Source of the DNA: Pseudeuparius sepicola
Lineage: Eukaryota > Arthropoda > Insecta > Coleoptera > Anthribidae
NCBI GenBank assembly: GCA_963920635.1
Contig: OY987305.1
Coordinates: 6,301,153 to 6,365,152 of the forward strand
Reading direction: 5' to 3'
Length of the DNA stretch: 64,000 bases
Shown here: in pieces, positions 1 through 11,774 of the stretch
Position numbering within the stretch: the stretch's first letter is position 1
Layout: every line of letters begins with the position of its first letter
Program-made: the position numbers and the translations under genes
The notes under the pieces: model-generated
Seen by the model: the letters and a program-made list of their open reading frames with translations, nothing else
Database searches by the model: none
Told to the model about the DNA's origin: nothing

Positions 1-213
1 TTTGCCTAGTTTTTAATAAATTTTTAGAAATCGATCCAGTTTCATCAAAAATATTGTTTATACGTTGTACAGTACTTCGACTCTGTCGTTGTACAGTACT
101 GATCTACCTGGGTGTCTATTGTTAAATTCGGCCGCAGCTTCTGCTGCCGAGCGCTCGTTGTCGCCCACGAGTCGAACAATTTCTATTTTGTCTCTTATGC
201 TTAAATATTCCAT
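1..213 (-). pseudogene. Mariner-like transposase N-terminus (DUF4817-type helix-turn-helix), frameshifted
   Basis: The reading frame starts MEYLSIRDKIEIVRLVG and continues into AAAEFNNRHPGRSVL, the usual pattern of the DNA-binding helix-turn-helix at the start of insect DUF4817-type mariner transposases. The open frame stops at 58-60. The expected continuation (TVQRINNIFDETGSI and beyond) is present in another frame from about position 70 to the window edge, so a small indel near positions 65-75 has broken the gene. The catalytic DDE/D core is not in the window. Recognition is from motif memory, not a search. Confidence 0.6.
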
Positions 214-658
214 AATTATGATAATTAATTGTATTGAGCACAAACAATTGCTGAACTCAATTTAGACAGTTTGACACTTAATAAAAGTAAACAATTCAAT
301 TATTTTCCATGGCCAACTTTGAATTTTTGAAAATAAAGACGTACCTTGGCTGCATTTTTAATTTTTCTACAAAATCGTTATTACTTGAAATATTTTGATG
401 AAATTTTGTACATACCCATTTCGAGGGGTGCTCAATCCATTGGCGCACACAGATTTTTTCAAAAAAAAACGCTAATATGGTTTCTTCAAATTTTGCTCAT
501 AAAAACGGTCATAGTAGGCTTTGGATTTTATGCGAACCAGGCAATTTTTGTTCAAAATGTGCAGTTCATCGAGCTCTACAATTTAAAAAAAAAATCAGCC
601 AAATCGCACGATTGATACACTTTTTACAGACTGACCCCAAAACAAATGGGTCACACTG
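1..658 (-). mobile_element. 5' part of a mariner-type (DUF4817) transposon, cut by the window edge
   Basis: Read on the minus strand, the element begins at 658 with CAGTGTGACCCATTTG next to a TA dinucleotide (659-660). About 450 bp of non-coding DNA follow, then the start of a transposase reading frame at about 213, which runs off the window at position 1. A terminus beginning CAGTGTG next to TA is typical of Tc1/mariner elements. The other end lies outside the window, so length and target duplication cannot be checked. Confidence 0.6.
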
Positions 659-833
659 TATATGGAGTTTGTGAAACATTTTATATTTAAAGGAAGTAAA
701 AATAACATTTGCCAAAAGACTAAGAAAAAGTTCCATCTTTTACATCTACCGTTTAATTTGGTAAGCGATATTTTTGTGCACAAATTAAAAATATAAAGTA
801 CATAAATTAATTTGCGAATTTCTGTCCTATATA

Positions 834-1910
834 CAGTGTGTTTCACTTCAAGTCGAGACAATTCATTATTTTTTTACGGGTTGACCGATTTTCAAAAACT
901 TTTTTAAAAATATATTGCTCCGAAAGATCTACATTTTGACACTATTTTTTTTCAGATTCGTATTTTCCATGACCTACTACCCGAAAACCCCACATACCAA
1001 GTTTCACGGTCATAACATAACTCACAAAATAGCTTCAAACATAGCAAAAATACCGTTTTTCGGAGTACTCTGTACAAATACCGAGAATTATTTTAAAATT
1101 ATTTCTTTCCAGTTTGATTAGGGCTCACATAAGCCATCAATTCCCACGCATTAAAAATACAAAAATCTAAAAAAAACAATTTTTCTCTTGGTGTTTTTTT
1201 ACATTTTTTTCTGCAATTTTAACTTATGCCTTTTAAAAAACACAAACAATATTAAATTTTAGAAAGTATTTTCAATAAAGAGCACCCTGGATACGTGGAT
1301 ACCAATCAATTTTTAAATTTTTTCAAATAAAAAAGGGTGCTTTTTATTGAAAATACGTTCTAAAATTTAATATTGTTTATGTTTTTTAATTGGCATAAGT
1401 AAAAAATGTAGGAAAAATATAAAAAATACCAAGAGAAAAACGATTATTTTCGATTCTTGTATTTTTGTTGCCCTGTAAAAGGCAGGGCCATGAAATCGTG
1501 GGAATTGATGGCTTAATGTGAGCCCTAATCAAACTGCAAAGAAATAATTTTAAAATATCTCTCGGTGTTTGTACAGGGTACTTCGAAGAACCGTATTTTT
1601 GCCATGTTTGAAGCTATATTTTCTGATATTTCTATAAGCTATGACCGTGAAACATGGTATGTGTGGTTTGCGGGTATGGCCAATACAACTGTGCTATTCA
1701 TTTTTTCCTAAAGAAATGCTTAATGTACTTTTGCAGTTTTTGGGGGTATAATTTTGATCGTAGTAGTAGGTCATGGAAAAGATGAATTTGAAAAAAATTA
1801 GTGTCAAAATGTAGATATTTCCGATCACTATATTTTTTAAAAAAGTTTTTGAAAATCCGTAAACCCGTAAAAAAATAATGAATTGTCTCGACTTGAAGTG
1901 AAACACAGTG
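834..1910. mobile_element. Foldback (long inverted repeat) element, about 1.08 kb
   Basis: The left end, CAGTGTGTTTCACTTCAAG at 834, reappears inverted at 1890-1910. The arms stay complementary for about 500 bp each; for example the stretch around 1110-1150 (AGGGCTCACATAAGCCATC) is mirrored at about 1505-1530. The arms almost meet at a short loop near 1300. No coding capacity is visible. TA precedes the left end. This is a non-autonomous mariner-like foldback. Confidence 0.75.
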
Positions 1911-1929
1911 CGTAGGTAAGTAATTTATA

Positions 1930-2650
1930 CAGGGTGTTCGAAAAATAGACGGAGATATTTTAGAGGGTGATTCCCTGTTAAGAAATATGAAAAAAAGTTT
2001 CTATAAACATGGGTCCGGAAATGCAGAGTTTTCAAGATACAGGATGTTAAATATATTGCATGTCACTGGACAAAATTGGTTTATCAATTTTTGCAAAAAA
2101 AATCACAAGTGCCTTGGAAAACAAATAATCAAAAGCATTTCTAGGAAAGAGTGTTATTGCAACTTTTCCAATATCATAACATAAAGTACACTACAACCAA
2201 TTTTGTCCAGTGACATGCAATAAAACGGTTTTTATTTTTTTTTCTCGAAAACGAAGTGAGATAGGAAAACAATACAAGAGGGAAAGAAGTTGTATTTTTA
2301 GATGCTTAATCAAACAAAAAATATTAAAGTTACAAAAAAGGTAGTGGCGTACATTTTTTTGATAATAATATTCGCTAAGGTGCCCCCCGGGACGCCACTG
2401 GACTTAATAAATTTAATCTAGTTAGGGCGAAATTAGCCTCTTAATACAACAAATAACATTGCCAAATTTCAACAGAATCGAGTAAATAATTTTTAAGACA
2501 TTAATAATTTCATGTTTTATTTTTTTTTATTTAACATCCTGTATCTTGAAAACTCTGCATTTCCGGACCCATGTTTATAGAAACTTTTTTTCATATATCT
2601 TAACAGGGAATCACCCTTAAAATATCTCCGTCTATTTTTCGAACACCCTG
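1930..2650. mobile_element. Foldback MITE with CAGGGTGTTCG termini
   Basis: Terminal inverted repeats of about 125 bp: CAGGGTGTTCGAAAAATAGA at 1930 and its complement ending at 2650, each flanked by TA (1928-1929, 2651-2652). A second inverted pair (CATGTCACTGGACAAAATTG near 2058, mirrored at about 2200-2220) sits inside. A short AGTGGCGTAC...ACGCCACT pair at 2344-2399 may be a further nested scrap. No open reading frame of interest. Confidence 0.75.
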
Positions 2651-3467
2651 TATGTAATAATAATGCCAATAATAATTGTCGCCCTCAAAGTGTATCCTTT
2701 TCACGAAAAAATCCGGAATTCGCGTATCTCGAAAACGAAGCGCGGGCTGTCCGTGGTAGTGGTATAAAGTGAAGATCATAGGATCAACCTTTGGCAAAGA
2801 TAGAGGAAGTGGTCGGAGAGTTCAATGGCCAGATAGGAGAGGCACCGCTGCACCAATGCTACATGCCTTTTACTATAACTTTTACTGATGCCAGTTTTGT
2901 GGCATTCCTGCGCACCCGCTCTATACGACGGCAACATACGTCCTGAAACGCGCGTGTGGCATTTGGCATTGCTAGGGACACCCTGTATGCACGCGATGGG
3001 ATGTGGGTGACTTTTACACCTCCCAGACGACGTAGGTGACTGCGTTTTAACGCCGAAGCTATTTTTTTATAGGCGATTGAATGCATAGTAAGTGCGGTCA
3101 CTCGATTTATAGTCGATTCTAAGTAGGCTGTATATCTTCTTTTGTTCGACGCAGTCTGTCAAAGGTGGCTTTTGCGCATAATGAGCGTTTTATAAGGAAT
3201 AAGTTCGAAACAAAAACAGGGTACGGCATAGTTCGAATTATTTTTCGAAAATATTAATTGGGGATTTAATTATTTTGAACACAATGGTTCGTGGTTCGTT
3301 TCGTATTCTAGCGGCGTTGTCGAGGAACATGACGTCTGTAAGCTTTTTGTTTTTGCCAAGAAATTGCCGCGAGTTGTTATTTGGCAGTTTTTATTCGCAA
3401 AAATGTATAGCTATTCAAATTATTGGTTAGTTGAAGGTACCTTATACCTATTTAAATCTATTTTTCT
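2651..3467. other. Gene-free stretch with a single mariner-like terminus
   Basis: Only one terminus is clear: GGACACCCTGTA ending at 2985, an inverted CAGGGTGTCC end on the minus strand, with no matching partner found. The block 2660-3110 is somewhat GC-richer than its surroundings and carries an 80-codon minus-strand frame that I do not recognise. Nothing else is supportable here. Confidence 0.4.
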
Positions 3468-3669
3468 TGAAATCGGCAGTGAAGTGTCTCAAAATCGTCA
3501 TAAAAAGCTCAGAAATCGGCACTGAAGTAACCCATTAGGTATTGTACGATTCTTTCAATAAGTAGGCCTTGGCGAGATGTAAACATCGAACGTCAGACGC
3601 GGAGAAATGCCCGTCAAAAGAGACCGAATATTCAAAACTTTTTTTTTCCGATTTCAAAAAAATATAATA

Positions 3670-5698
3670 CACAGTTGAAAATAATATGTTAAATTTGACA
3701 TTTTTTTTATGTTCCATCTGGTCCACACACAAAAATATGTAAAATGGCTGATGTACGTGTCTGTCAAATTTTACGTTATGCGTTGTGTAGAAAATGATTA
3801 ACTGAAAGTGTTATATCATTTTGAAGTATTATTGTAATGCAACTTATACATACAGATTTGTGAAAATGAAAGTTAAATTGACATTAAAGTTTTGTTGCAT
3901 TTACGATTGTAGTGTGTCATATTGAAACTTTCCATATTCAAATTAACAAGTCAGGTAATGTTAATTAGACATTTGTCATTATTTCTATTAACAAAAGCGT
4001 GAGTTGAAGTAACATCTAGGCATATGTTAAATAGAGGAAAAACGACAGTGGTTTTTAAGATTTGAGAAACGTAGTTGTAACATATAGCTATAGTGAAATT
4101 AACATTTGATCTAAAGTTAAAAATACACATATACATAGTACTTTTAACATAAGATTAATAGTATTATTATATATATAATAGTATTATTATATACAGTGTG
4201 TCCACATTAAGGACTTACCACCCTTGTAAAATTTTTATTTGTTGATCGATTTTGATAAAAGTTTTTTTATAGGTACAGGTATTCAAAATGCGCATTCAAT
4301 GAGTAGGTAACTTTATTCTTGGGTTGTAATCATATAAGAAAGAAAGTATTATTTTTTTTATTTCTAGATATTACCTATTGTTTTTAACATTAGAACAAAT
4401 GTTTAATATGCGCATTTTTAATATATACCTAACAAAAAAAAGTTTATCAAAATCGGTCAACAAATAAAGATTTTACAGGGGTGGTAAGTAGGTATACTTA
4501 ATGTGGAGACACTATATATAATAAGTGTCTCGTAATAATACCTTTCTCGATACTTACCTTTTAATAAACTTTATACTTTTACTGTTTCTTACACTGCAAA
4601 GGACTGGAACAACACTGCATGACTATAACTGAATAACTTGTTTTATAAATCTCGGGCAATAACATCTTCTTAGCAACTATGTGAAGTAAATGGGTGATAC
4701 TTGCAAAATGAATACAACAATTTTGATTTGTGATTTTTTTTTTATTTCAAAACAAAAGGGTTACATATTAGTATTAGGCAGATTAATAATAATAATAATA
4801 GAAGATACATCTATACTATATAAAATAAATATCAAATTTTATTCTAATAACTATGATCACTATAGGTATACCAATATACAAAAGGCAACTTTTTAAATTT
4901 ATTCAAAACAATTTAATAACAGGTAAAATTAAGAATTATTCAAATAATGTAGGTATAAAATCTAAAGATCTAGGCGGAACAGCATAAAAATGAAAAATAA
5001 GGGCATTTGTTAGGTGCGGCAAATTCATAATTAAAGAGCCACCCCTGGTTAACATAATACCTACATATAAAAACCCTGGAAGTAGGCACTTATATATAAT
5101 AATATGTGTAGGAATTTGAAATATAACTTACCTGGATTTTTTTTAGGTACACACACTATTACCGTACTATTACTACACAGCAACACACGCTATTAATCGA
5201 TAGGAATTGGCACCTGACACGCCACGCAATTCTGGACTGACTGAGATGAAAACGACTTGACCAAGTGTGATAGCCGGGAAGCGAAAACAACAGTCCAATC
5301 ATTCGATTTTAACAAATACTGCGTAGAGACTTACATTTTTATGAGTCGAAATGACACTGAAGTTTATGTTGCGTTGCAAAATGAATAACTTAATATGTTA
5401 ACTCTACATGCATGAAAGTATTAAATGCACGTATTCTGTTATTCAAAACATATCGAAATAAGTTAAATAATAAATGTTAAACTTAACACAGAAGATAGTT
5501 ACATCAACACATTGTACATATTCAGTAATATTTTTAACATTTGTGCGAGTTAAAATGTTACGGTTTTACACATTGACGTATCTAGATGATTCGACATATT
5601 GCTCGTGCGTTAATTTAAGTAACAATGTATGTCACTTTTTGACACAAATATATTAACATCCAAAAAAATAACATACTTCAATCCGATTTTTAACTGTG
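3670..5698. mobile_element. 2,029-bp TA-flanked DNA element with CACAGTT termini
   Basis: The left end is CACAGTTGAAAATAATATG at 3670 and the right end TTTTTAACTGTG at 5698, flanked by TA at 3668-3669 and 5699-5700. Copy 3 of the host repeat has the uninterrupted sequence AATATAATATGTACC at this point, so TA was duplicated on insertion. The inverted termini are short (about 8-13 bp). Internally many variants of GTTAA(A)TTGACAT are scattered in both orientations near the ends, which look like subterminal repeats. No transposase frame; superfamily not determined. Confidence 0.75.
4194..4513. mobile_element. 320-bp foldback MITE (CAGTGTGTCCACATTAAG)
   Basis: CAGTGTGTCCACATTAAGGA at 4194 is mirrored by TACTTAATGTGGAGACACTA ending near 4513. 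The arms run about 90 bp each (ATCGATTTTGATAAAAGTTT against AAAGTTTATCAAAATCGGTC). It is nested inside the 3670-5698 element, so it is the younger insertion. Confidence 0.75.
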
Positions 5699-5892
5699 TA
5701 TGTACCCGGCACTGAAGTTCTTTTTATGAGTCATGTGGTTTATTTGCCTCTGCCAGAGGCCTCGGCAACTAAATTCCACACGAGTCATAAAAAGTTTAAC
5801 TTCAGTGCCTTGGTACATAAATAACTATAAACGAACTAAGTCTAAAAAATACAGAAGCCTGCCAGTAAGTAAGTTGTTCAAATGAATTAAGG

Positions 5893-6548
5893 CACGGGCG
5901 TAGCCAGGATTTAGTTTTGGGAGGGGTTTAGTTTGAGAAGTAAATAAAACAACAAAAATATACTTACATGAAATTTAATATCTATATATTCATCCGAAAA
6001 ACTACGACATATTTATAAAGTTCTTAACTTTAAATGAAATGGATAAATTAATTTCGTTCCTCAGCGCTAAATCTAAAACCATTAAAGAAGAAATCTTCGG
6101 CTTTTTCTTTTAAATATATCCACTACTTCATCTGCATGAATTTCTGTTCCATAGTGAATGTTCATTAGAGCCAAACCATTAAGTCTGTTTTCACTTGCAG
6201 TGTTTCGTAAATAGTTTTTCAGTCTCCTTAAGCTCGAGAAAGACCTTTCTGGGGTAGCAGTGGATACATGAATAGTAGCCAAGATTTGTAGTAATGTGTA
6301 AATATTAGGATAAAGGTTTTTATCGCACATATCTAGGCATTCCAAACTAGATTTCGGGGTAGGCAAGTTCGGCTGCAACTGCGTCTGCCTCTCGTCAAAA
6401 GATGGCGCTAGGCGCTACTATTACTACATATATTCAAACGTAATAATAATTTAACTCTTCACTCCTCGTATTTTTAGGTAATATTTTGCTTATTTCGGGG
6501 GGGGGGGGGGTTTGAACCCCCGAAACCCCCCCCTTGGCTACGCCCGTG
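5893..6548. mobile_element. Internally deleted hAT-type element (CACGGGCGTAGCC termini)
   Basis: CACGGGCGTAGCC at 5893 is exactly inverted at 6536-6548 (GGCTACGCCCGTG). Near the right end are homopolymer G and C runs (6497-6533). The interior keeps the C-terminal part of a hAT transposase on the minus strand. I could not find a clean 8-bp target duplication (left AATTAAGG, right AAGGTGAA). Confidence 0.7.
6082..6378 (-). pseudogene. hAT transposase C-terminal dimerisation region (ZMYM1-like), fragment
   Basis: The 98-residue frame carries the hallmark STATPERSFSSLRRLKNYLR and then SENRLNGLALMNIH, the hAT-family C-terminal dimerisation motif as found in ZMYM1-like and P52rIPK-like transposases. 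The upstream zinc-finger and catalytic RNase H parts are missing. The frame is open to the normal end, but as a fragment it cannot be an active transposase. Confidence 0.75.
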
Positions 6549-8558
6549 AAGGTGAAGTAAGGTCAGAAGAAGGCAACGATATAATATAGTAATTGATACA
6601 TTACTAAAGGCAACTGGTTTTGTTTCATGATTTTGAAAAGATGTTATTGTTGGCACAATCAAGGTTTCCCGTTTTTTTATACGATTTAGGTTATTTTTTA
6701 AATATCATCAAACATATAATAATATAAAAAAAACTGTTTATGATGCATTTCAAAATTGAAAAGAAATGCCAATGTAAACAAATTACCTCGTCTTCTTCCC
6801 CCGACCCGCTAATGTAGAAGCAAAATAAAACCGTGTTATTTGTATTAGCGTGAATAATCTATTCCTATATCCTATATATCGTTGGAAGAAGCAGTTTTGA
6901 TAGCCTTTCAAACAAAAAAAAGTTCAGGCGATAATCTCTTAAAATAAAGAGTTTATGGATTTGTATATTTTTAAAAGTAGACATCCTGTATCTCTCGCTG
7001 TTTTCAAATTGACATATCATTTTATATTAATGTCAAATATGCATTTATTTGTCCTTACTTACCTGCTTCTCATTTTAGTAATCGATTTCAATGCAGTTTA
7101 AAAAAAAACCAATAATCCTTATGAAACAAATTTATATAGGTTATAGGTTATAGATATAACCTGTGGCCCTTTGAAAAGACATGATAATTTATAGGGTGTC
7201 CCAAAAACTTTATAGGTACTCATATTTTTACTTCCATATCACCAGGAGTGTTGATCGTTAAATATTTGAATTATTGTCAGTTAAACATAAACAATAAACA
7301 ACAACTTTTCTATAAAAGAAAAATGGACACTTCTTGATTACTGCACAAATCACTATGGGCCCATAGATAACAAGGAAATTTTCCACCAGTTGACTTACAG
7401 TTGTAAAGTCACTTGAAACAGCATAAAAAAAGTCTAATTGGCTACATAAGCGTCACGCACTTTTCAAAAATATACATATTCTACCAGCAACATAACATTT
7501 CACTTTTAAAGTTTTTTTAAGGTTGTCGTCAAACACAACATAAAGGTTAATGCATCATATAATATTGTCAAAAGGTCTCTAAAAACCCATATCGATTATA
7601 ACTATTTACGCAAGTATCCTATATCCTAAGATCTGTGAAATTATGGCACGTCTATCCACCGCATTTCGCTGCACAAGTGGCCAGCCGTCGAACAGTGTAA
7701 CCCAGCATTGGTGATATTATATTAGGCACTTGTTTTTACTACAATGTCTATCTTCTCTGTCTCCTTCATCTCTTTTTACTGCTAATACCAGGTGTGCTTT
7801 AATATGGTTAAAAAAGTGTTTTGTCTCGTATTTTATTGCCGAGGCGCCTGTTCTCGAGCTACCCGGGTAAAATATAAATGAACTCACTTGGAACCGTTGA
7901 TTGACAGTGATATACGGGGCGCGATCTATTTCATAGCATTTACCACGCTCTGCTACTGGTAAAAATACCAAACTTATCAGCAGAAATCACCCGTATAAAA
8001 TTCAAAGGTTTTTATGCTGTTCCAAGTGACTTCACTTAAACCACACCTATTTTATGCCTATATAATAAATTAAATTCAACCACAAAAACTATCCTCCCCC
8101 ACTGACCAAATGTATAGCTGAAATATGCACATGGTATACCTACCTCCTTCTAGATCTACTTGGTGCCCTGAAATGTAAGAAAATGTGAAATGAAACTAAC
8201 TTGATGATTCCTAATTGAAAAATAAAAAATATAGCAACTTAAAATATTTATTTATACATTTTTGAAGAGTCCAAGTACTTAAATCACAAAATAACATAAA
8301 AATTCACCTTATTACTAAAATGCAAATATCGTACTAAATAAAATAGATAATATAACATACATTTTTACATTTGCAAATATTCGCGTCCGTTTTAAGTTGA
8401 ATTAAAATGGACCAGCACCTTTTCTTTTTGGGAATAAGGTCCGGCCCACAATTTATGTGGGTCTCAGAAATTAGATAATTTTTCTCCATAACATCAAAAA
8501 GTTTCTATTTCACTGACCTCCATTGCAAAATAAGTAGTTGTCTCTTCACATATCAGTC
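6549..8558. other. Gene-free 2-kb stretch downstream of the first membrane-protein gene
   Basis: No convincing exon. Isolated mariner-like ends appear at 6972-6980 (CATCCTGTAT) and 7192-7204 (ATAGGGTGTCCC) without partners. The minus-strand gene that starts at 11774 ends at 8559, and its 3' untranslated region should extend into this stretch; a minus-strand AATAAA lies near 8250. Confidence 0.4.
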
Positions 8559-11500
8559 CTATTTGTACTTTTTAGAAGAAATTGCGTCAAATATCCTCTG
8601 GAAGGTCTGAGATGACAGCCCCGACCACAGCGAGCTGGTCGCGGGCTGGCTATTCGATCTTCCAAAAAAATCGTCATAGTAATCATAATCCGTGGTGATA
8701 ACATTAAATTTCGCATAATAGACGGCGGCAAATGCTGAATATATCAACAGGGCGGCGGTGACAAGCTGAAAAAAAAATAAAATTAAAAAACAAAATTTTT
8801 TTGCGAATAAATTTCGTCATTCGGCAAAACAAAGAACAATTTTTTCGAAGGTCGTAGTTTGCCACGATTCAGAGCTCCTCCTAATTTGCAAAGTACTGGC
8901 ACTTATGTAATTTTGGGGCATTGTATAGTTTCGTTTTAATTCATGTTTAAATGCAGGAAACGAGGCATGTTCGTTTGTAAATAATATTAGGAGTGATAAC
9001 ATCGCAGCGAAATTCCCAACATTTATATTACAATTTTATGCACAATCCAACTAGGGACTGCTTGGATAAATAGAGAGTCTACAATTAAAAAATAATTGTA
9101 CAGAAAAAAATAAGTATAGATTGCGATTCTGCATTCATTCTCACATCGACAATAACCTTACTCGATTGGGAGAATCATCAGGTTTAACATTATCTATACA
9201 GTTAACAGTTTGTTGTATACAGTTTGTATTCAGAAAATCTCCTTTATTATTTTTTTTTACCAAAAAACTATATTTTGCAAAAAGCCTCTTGGTCATATAA
9301 AAATTGAAATTTCGATTAAAAAACAAAACAGAAATATACAGGGCCGTTCACTTTTAATTGACCAAACTGTAACAGATGATAGATCTTCAAAAAATAACCG
9401 CACTTTCGCGTATAAACTGTATCTTTTAAGGTCTTATAAAAAAGTTACAAGGTGTTAAAATTTGAAGAAATAGTTGGACTTATTGAATAGGTATTTATCA
9501 AACTAGTTGAGATATTTAAGTCAAATTTGGTAGGTACACGTTATAACGTCATGAGTTAGCATAAAATCTGTCAATAGCAACCACCTTGGATAACCAGTGG
9601 CGTAGAAGTGGGTAATTAGTACAATTGTTTTTAGAAAAAAAAAAGGAATCGCCTTGTATAGTAATAAAATGTATTGTCGTTAAATAATTTTAAACTTTAA
9701 AATTAAAATCTACATAAATAGATTTTAGTTGTAAACAAGAATGTTCTCTTGGAAATTTTTGTATGTGTCCTGGTTTCATCGCAAATTTGATTTTTTTTGT
9801 ATTATTTCAGGGTATAATTTCTGAAAATTGACTAAAAAATTTAAATAAAGTTAGTTTATCCAATAAACTTACCCATTCCAAGGTTTTACTTTTCGAAATA
9901 CAGAGCGTAACATTAATAATTTTATCTTCCCTAAATGTTTTAGGTTCTTTATCTTCAAAAGTATAGCCTTAAATAGGTAAGTTTATTGGAAAAAGTTACT
10001 TTATTTAAAGTAAGAAACACATTTTTTCTATTTTAAGTCTTACCTATCGAGCACATTTTTTAGGTAATTTATCATAAATACCCTGAAATAGTACAAAAAA
10101 ATCAAATTTGCCATGACACATAGGTACGAAAAATTGCCAAGAGGACATTTTTGTTTACAATTAAAATCTACATAAAAAATGAATACATTTTATTACTACA
10201 TAAGGAGATTAATTTTTTTCTAAAAACAATAATTGTACTAATTACCCACTTCTACGCCACTGGTTGTTCAATGTGGTTATAACATTTACCAAATTTGACT
10301 TAAATATCTCACCAAGTTCGGTAAATATTCAATAAAGACCTAATATTTTTTAAAACTTAAAAACATTAAAAATATGCAGTTTATACGAGAATGTTATTTT
10401 TAGGGTGTCACTTGGCCCCTTGTAGGTTAACCACCCTGAGTACCCTTTTCAATAAGTAAGGATTTTGTCTAGTTAACATTTTGCTCTGACTAGTGCCACC
10501 GCTAGTAATTTTTTGAAAAATTGTAGTTTATATAAGTATTTAACAACTAATATTTCTTTAAATTTTTATTAACAGTTGGTCTTCTCTTTATCTGCACTAA
10601 TGTTTTGAACAAACGCCAATGTAAATTTGTTTTTTTACATGTATCATTTTCAAAAAACAAATCTGTAGCTACATTCAACCTATGCGTACCAAAAATTACC
10701 TACAAGTGTTTTTAATAGGATGAAGTAGGTATTCAATCCTATTTCCATTGTTTAAACTGTATCTATCAGTGGCGTCGCGTCGGGGTATGAAAATAAAAGA
10801 GTAATTGTTTTCTTTTTATCATTTTTGTTTCAGGTACCATAAAATTGCCATAAAAAATATTGAAATGCTGTTCATTGCCTGGAGATATAGATAATCAAAA
10901 TAACAATAATGTAACTGGCATTCGACTATAAAAACTTTAAAACTTAAACTTAAAATAATAATAAAACGTAAAAAACGAATGTACCTACTTATACATAATT
11001 TATAGCTTACTAATCTTGATACCGTTTCCATTTTTTCACTACATTAAAAATCAAGAAGGTTCTTAATCATAGTTGCATTATTAAATGATTAAAAATATAA
11101 TTTTCATATTCGGAGTAAAAAAATATGATTAAAATTAGGAATTAGCAGTTTCGTACCTAACAGATTCCCTTTCTCGTGAATACAAATAATATAAAAAATT
11201 AAAATTAGCAGCATTCACTTTGACTCTGACCTTTATCGTATATGGAAATAGCCTACCTGGAACACAGCCCAAAACTTGAACGATCCTTCGTTGATCAAAA
11301 AATCGTAGTATTCACCCCAGGGATCTTCCTTCACTGCTTTCTGCTCCGACATGTCCTTATGATCGTCATGATCGTGATCATGATAGTCGTCGCCCATCAT
11401 CATCATACCTCTAGCTCTTCTTGAATTTTCAAGAGCTTCGTCATAATCTTCTAACCCTTGCTCATATCTAAAAAATTTACGATGCAGGTACAAGAAAAAG

Positions 11501-11774
11501 GTTATTTTTGTCTAGAAATTAATAGAGGTCAATACATGTAATAGGATGGCCCATCATTGTTTCTAATATCCTTCCTATTATTTCAAAAATCTTCACTGCG
11601 TAAATAGAAAGGTCTGATTTTTAGCAAATACCTGGACTTGGTTGATGTTTCAGTAAGTAGATTTCCTGGAGTCGTGGAAAGTGGATAGTTCCTTTCAGTA
11701 GAAACAGCAACACTAACACTGCACGTAATTTTTCCGAGAATCATCACACCACAAAACATAGCCTTAAAGTACAT
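8559..11774 (-). CDS. Unrecognised 186-aa secreted or single-pass membrane protein, His/Asp-rich
   Basis: I assembled three exons: 11774-11632, 11467-11257 and 8765-8559. All introns are GT-AG and the frame is kept across both junctions (561 nt including the stop). The chosen Met (11774) opens directly onto a hydrophobic stretch (residues about 5-22) that looks like a signal peptide; the frame is open further upstream to another Met at 11876, which would bury it. Residues 49-105 are acidic with an HDHDHDDH cluster (about 77-84) that could bind metal. A hydrophobic segment (about 111-137, FWAVFQLVTAALLIYSAF) straddles the exon 2/3 junction and is a probable transmembrane helix, followed by a 45-residue Tyr/Asp/Ser-rich tail. 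The second intron (2.5 kb) holds a foldback transposon. I do not recognise the family. The neighbouring gene has the same plan (signal peptide, acidic Pro/His/Asp-rich ectodomain, membrane segment near the C-terminus, same strand), so the two may be related. Confidence 0.65.
9339..10422. mobile_element. 1.08-kb foldback element in an intron
   Basis: The outer end CAGGGCCGTTCACTTTTAA at 9339 is imperfectly mirrored by GTGTCACTTGGCCCCTTG ending at 10422. Inside, CAGTGGCGTAGAAGTGGGTA (9595) is mirrored at 10243-10262, and complementary arms continue towards a centre near 9850-9990 (for example AATTTGATTTTTTTTGTA against ACAAAAAAATCAAATTTG). No coding capacity. Confidence 0.7.

Larger units (their letters stand above)
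3468..5828. repeat. Repeat family C, copy 1, split by a 2-kb insertion
   Basis: Positions 3468-3669 and 5699-5828 together match two other copies in the window (35063-35655 and 45227-45813), though this copy lacks their middle part. Shared marks are CAATAAGTAGGCCTTGG, CATCGAACGTCAGACGCGGAG and the hairpin end (GGCACTGAAGTTC ... AACTTCAGTGCC at 5708-5805). Class unknown; the right end folds on itself. The break at 3669/5699 is caused by the element described next. Confidence 0.7.

Noticed and set aside
2859..3101. 80-codon minus-strand frame
   Set aside because: It overlaps a mariner-like terminus and has no motif I recognise; probably transposon debris.
9595..10262. Separate hAT element nested in the 9.3-10.4 kb foldback
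   Set aside because: The CAGTGGCGTAG ends are inverted, but no 8-bp duplication is present and the complementarity continues outside them, so I kept it as one foldback.
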